This document shows positions 63,035-64,000 of a stretch of 64,000 nucleotides of DNA, one piece after another; within the stretch, counting starts at the first letter, position 1; each line of letters starts with the position of its first letter. The DNA is from Nitrospiraceae bacterium (GTDB lineage Bacteria; Nitrospirota; Nitrospiria; Nitrospirales; UBA8639), in contig JACKFE010000002.1 in assembly GCA_020632635.1 (NCBI GenBank), forward strand, positions 124,001 to 188,000, read 5' to 3'. Under the pieces are notes generated by a model. The model made no database searches, was not told where the DNA came from, and was given only the letters and a program-made list of their open reading frames with translations. Both the position numbers and the translations under genes were made by a program.

Positions 63035-63997
63035 TTACGCATTCCCTGATTTTTCAGTTGAACTATTCTCTTTCTCTAAAAATGCATCTGCTCCAACTTC
63101 GTTCATTAGAAGACTTAATTCATTCCCTTTGTCTTGAGCACCACATTCGAATGTTTGACCTTCTGGACTCATAAATGAGGCAGGACGATAATCAGTTTCC
63201 GAATATGGCTGAGGAGTCACACCAAGATAAGCAATTTCCAGCCCCATCCATTCCGTTGTGAAATCAGCTAAAATTCGATAAAAGCCAAAATCCGCCTTTC
63301 TCTTAAGCATTCCCGAGAAAAGCGGAACCCATCGACCAATATGCTCTTTCACGAATTTTTTTTCTGCCTCTACCACCGTTTGCAACTTTTCTTTTCCATC
63401 GTGAAGAATGGCATATGACTCTTTATAGGACAAATAGTGCATAAACTCCAATTCTACACTTAAATGGTCCAAACGCTCGTGAATATCAGGAGACAATTGA
63501 AGCCCAAAGGCACTATAGAATCCTGCAATATCGCCCATCACATAGGATTGACCAAATACATGGTCATTACCGAAGAGCGTCTCATAAGGTGGACAATCTA
63601 AGGAAATGACATTACTAAAAACTCGACGATGCTCATCTCGAAGATCCTGAATATTCCAATTTTCTCCTTCACTGGAAACCCACTGATCAATGGCATCAAA
63701 ATGAACTTTGATCGCTTCGATTCGATCCGTTACTTCTTTTCCACCTATACCATGAAGCTCTTTTTCAAGCCCTTCAAGAGCAGTCCTTCCATCTTCAACA
63801 AACTCACCACTCTGAAGATAGTCAAGAAACTCATCGTCTTCAGGATATAAATAACCCCAAGAAACCAATAGATAGAGTTTACTTCGACACAGAGCCCGCT
63901 CAACGGCTGGAGCATCTTTTGGAGAGATTTTTACAGACTTAGGCTCCTCTTGAGCAACTGATGATCCTTTATGAGTAGCCCTTTTTCCTTCCTTCAC
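63035..63997 (-). CDS. TorD/NarJ-family molybdoenzyme chaperone
   Basis: 320 residues. The family core is visible: LYLLVSWGYLYPEDDEFLDYL, DLRDEHRRVFSN, CPPYETLFG, VMGDIAGFYSAFGL and ERLDHLSVELEFMHYL. The proteins bind the Tat signal and apo-form of a molybdoenzyme until its cofactor is inserted. The first ~30 residues are polar and variable. The GTG at 63997 is the first start in the window, but the frame is open to the right edge, so the true start may lie outside. Adjacent to the nxrC-like gene, which points to service of a type II molybdoenzyme. Confidence 0.88.
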   Translation of the reverse strand: MKEGKRATHKGSSVAQEEPKSVKISPKDAPAVERALCRSKLYLLVSWGYLYPEDDEFLDYLQSGEFVEDGRTALEGLEKELHGIGGKEVTDRIEAIKVHFDAIDQWVSSEGENWNIQDLRDEHRRVFSNVISLDCPPYETLFGNDHVFGQSYVMGDIAGFYSAFGLQLSPDIHERLDHLSVELEFMHYLSYKESYAILHDGKEKLQTVVEAEKKFVKEHIGRWVPLFSGMLKRKADFGFYRILADFTTEWMGLEIAYLGVTPQPYSETDYRPASFMSPEGQTFECGAQDKGNELSLLMNEVGADAFLEKENSSTEKSGNA

Positions 63998-64000
63998 TCC

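Overview
The window is most likely from a nitrite-oxidising bacterium of the Nitrospira group. This is an inference from gene content. The right end encodes a periplasmic respiratory module: two heme-b subunits of the type II DMSO-reductase/ethylbenzene-dehydrogenase class (NxrC-like), a TorD/NarJ-type chaperone, a TatA-type protein and two five-heme cytochromes c. Base composition looks close to 50% GC throughout. No rRNA, tRNA, CRISPR array, transposase or integrase was seen. The nitrite oxidoreductase catalytic subunits are not in the window.

Layout. (1) 0.2-4.1 kb, plus strand: housekeeping genes tmk, holB and metG. (2) 4.1-24.6 kb, mostly minus strand: a surface-glycan locus. It holds asparagine synthetase, five divergent copies of an unrecognised glycosyltransferase-like family, methyltransferases, sugar epimerases, a Wzm/Wzt-type ABC exporter, a radical SAM/SPASM enzyme, an RmlC-like epimerase, a Nudix hydrolase, an AAC(3)-type N-acetyltransferase and a NodU-type carbamoyltransferase. 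(3) 24.7-45.9 kb: about 21 kb of minus-strand genes with many start/stop overlaps, making nucleotide sugars and assembling a polymer. It includes a split transketolase, a transaldolase, GmhA- and GmhB-like enzymes, a kinase/nucleotidyltransferase fusion, several SDR epimerases, a degenerate UDP-sugar dehydrogenase homologue, a WecA-type initiating transferase, a GT4 glycosyltransferase, an O-antigen ligase/polymerase and KdsD. (4) 46.3-51.7 kb: a small-gene region with an unknown protein plus oxidoreductase pair, an exported unknown, a methyltransferase and ilvD. (5) 51.7-64 kb, minus strand: the respiratory module.

How the genes work together (inference). Transketolase and transaldolase would supply a C7 or C8 ketose phosphate. 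The GmhA-like isomerase, PfkB-type kinase, GmhB-like phosphatase and nucleotidyltransferase would turn it into an activated higher sugar. SDRs, the aminotransferase, oxidoreductases, methyltransferases, the acetyltransferase and the carbamoyltransferase would decorate sugars. WecA, GT4 and possibly the five-copy family would assemble the glycan, and either the Wzm/Wzt exporter or the O-antigen ligase-like protein would finish it.

The most unusual content is the five-copy family. One copy carries a C-terminal B30.2/SPRY-like domain and another carries tandem 54-residue Trp/Arg-rich repeats. Next in interest are the UDP-sugar dehydrogenase homologue that lacks its catalytic Cys and Lys, and the higher-sugar gene set. 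Start codons were re-chosen where a Shine-Dalgarno sequence or gene overlap argued for it.
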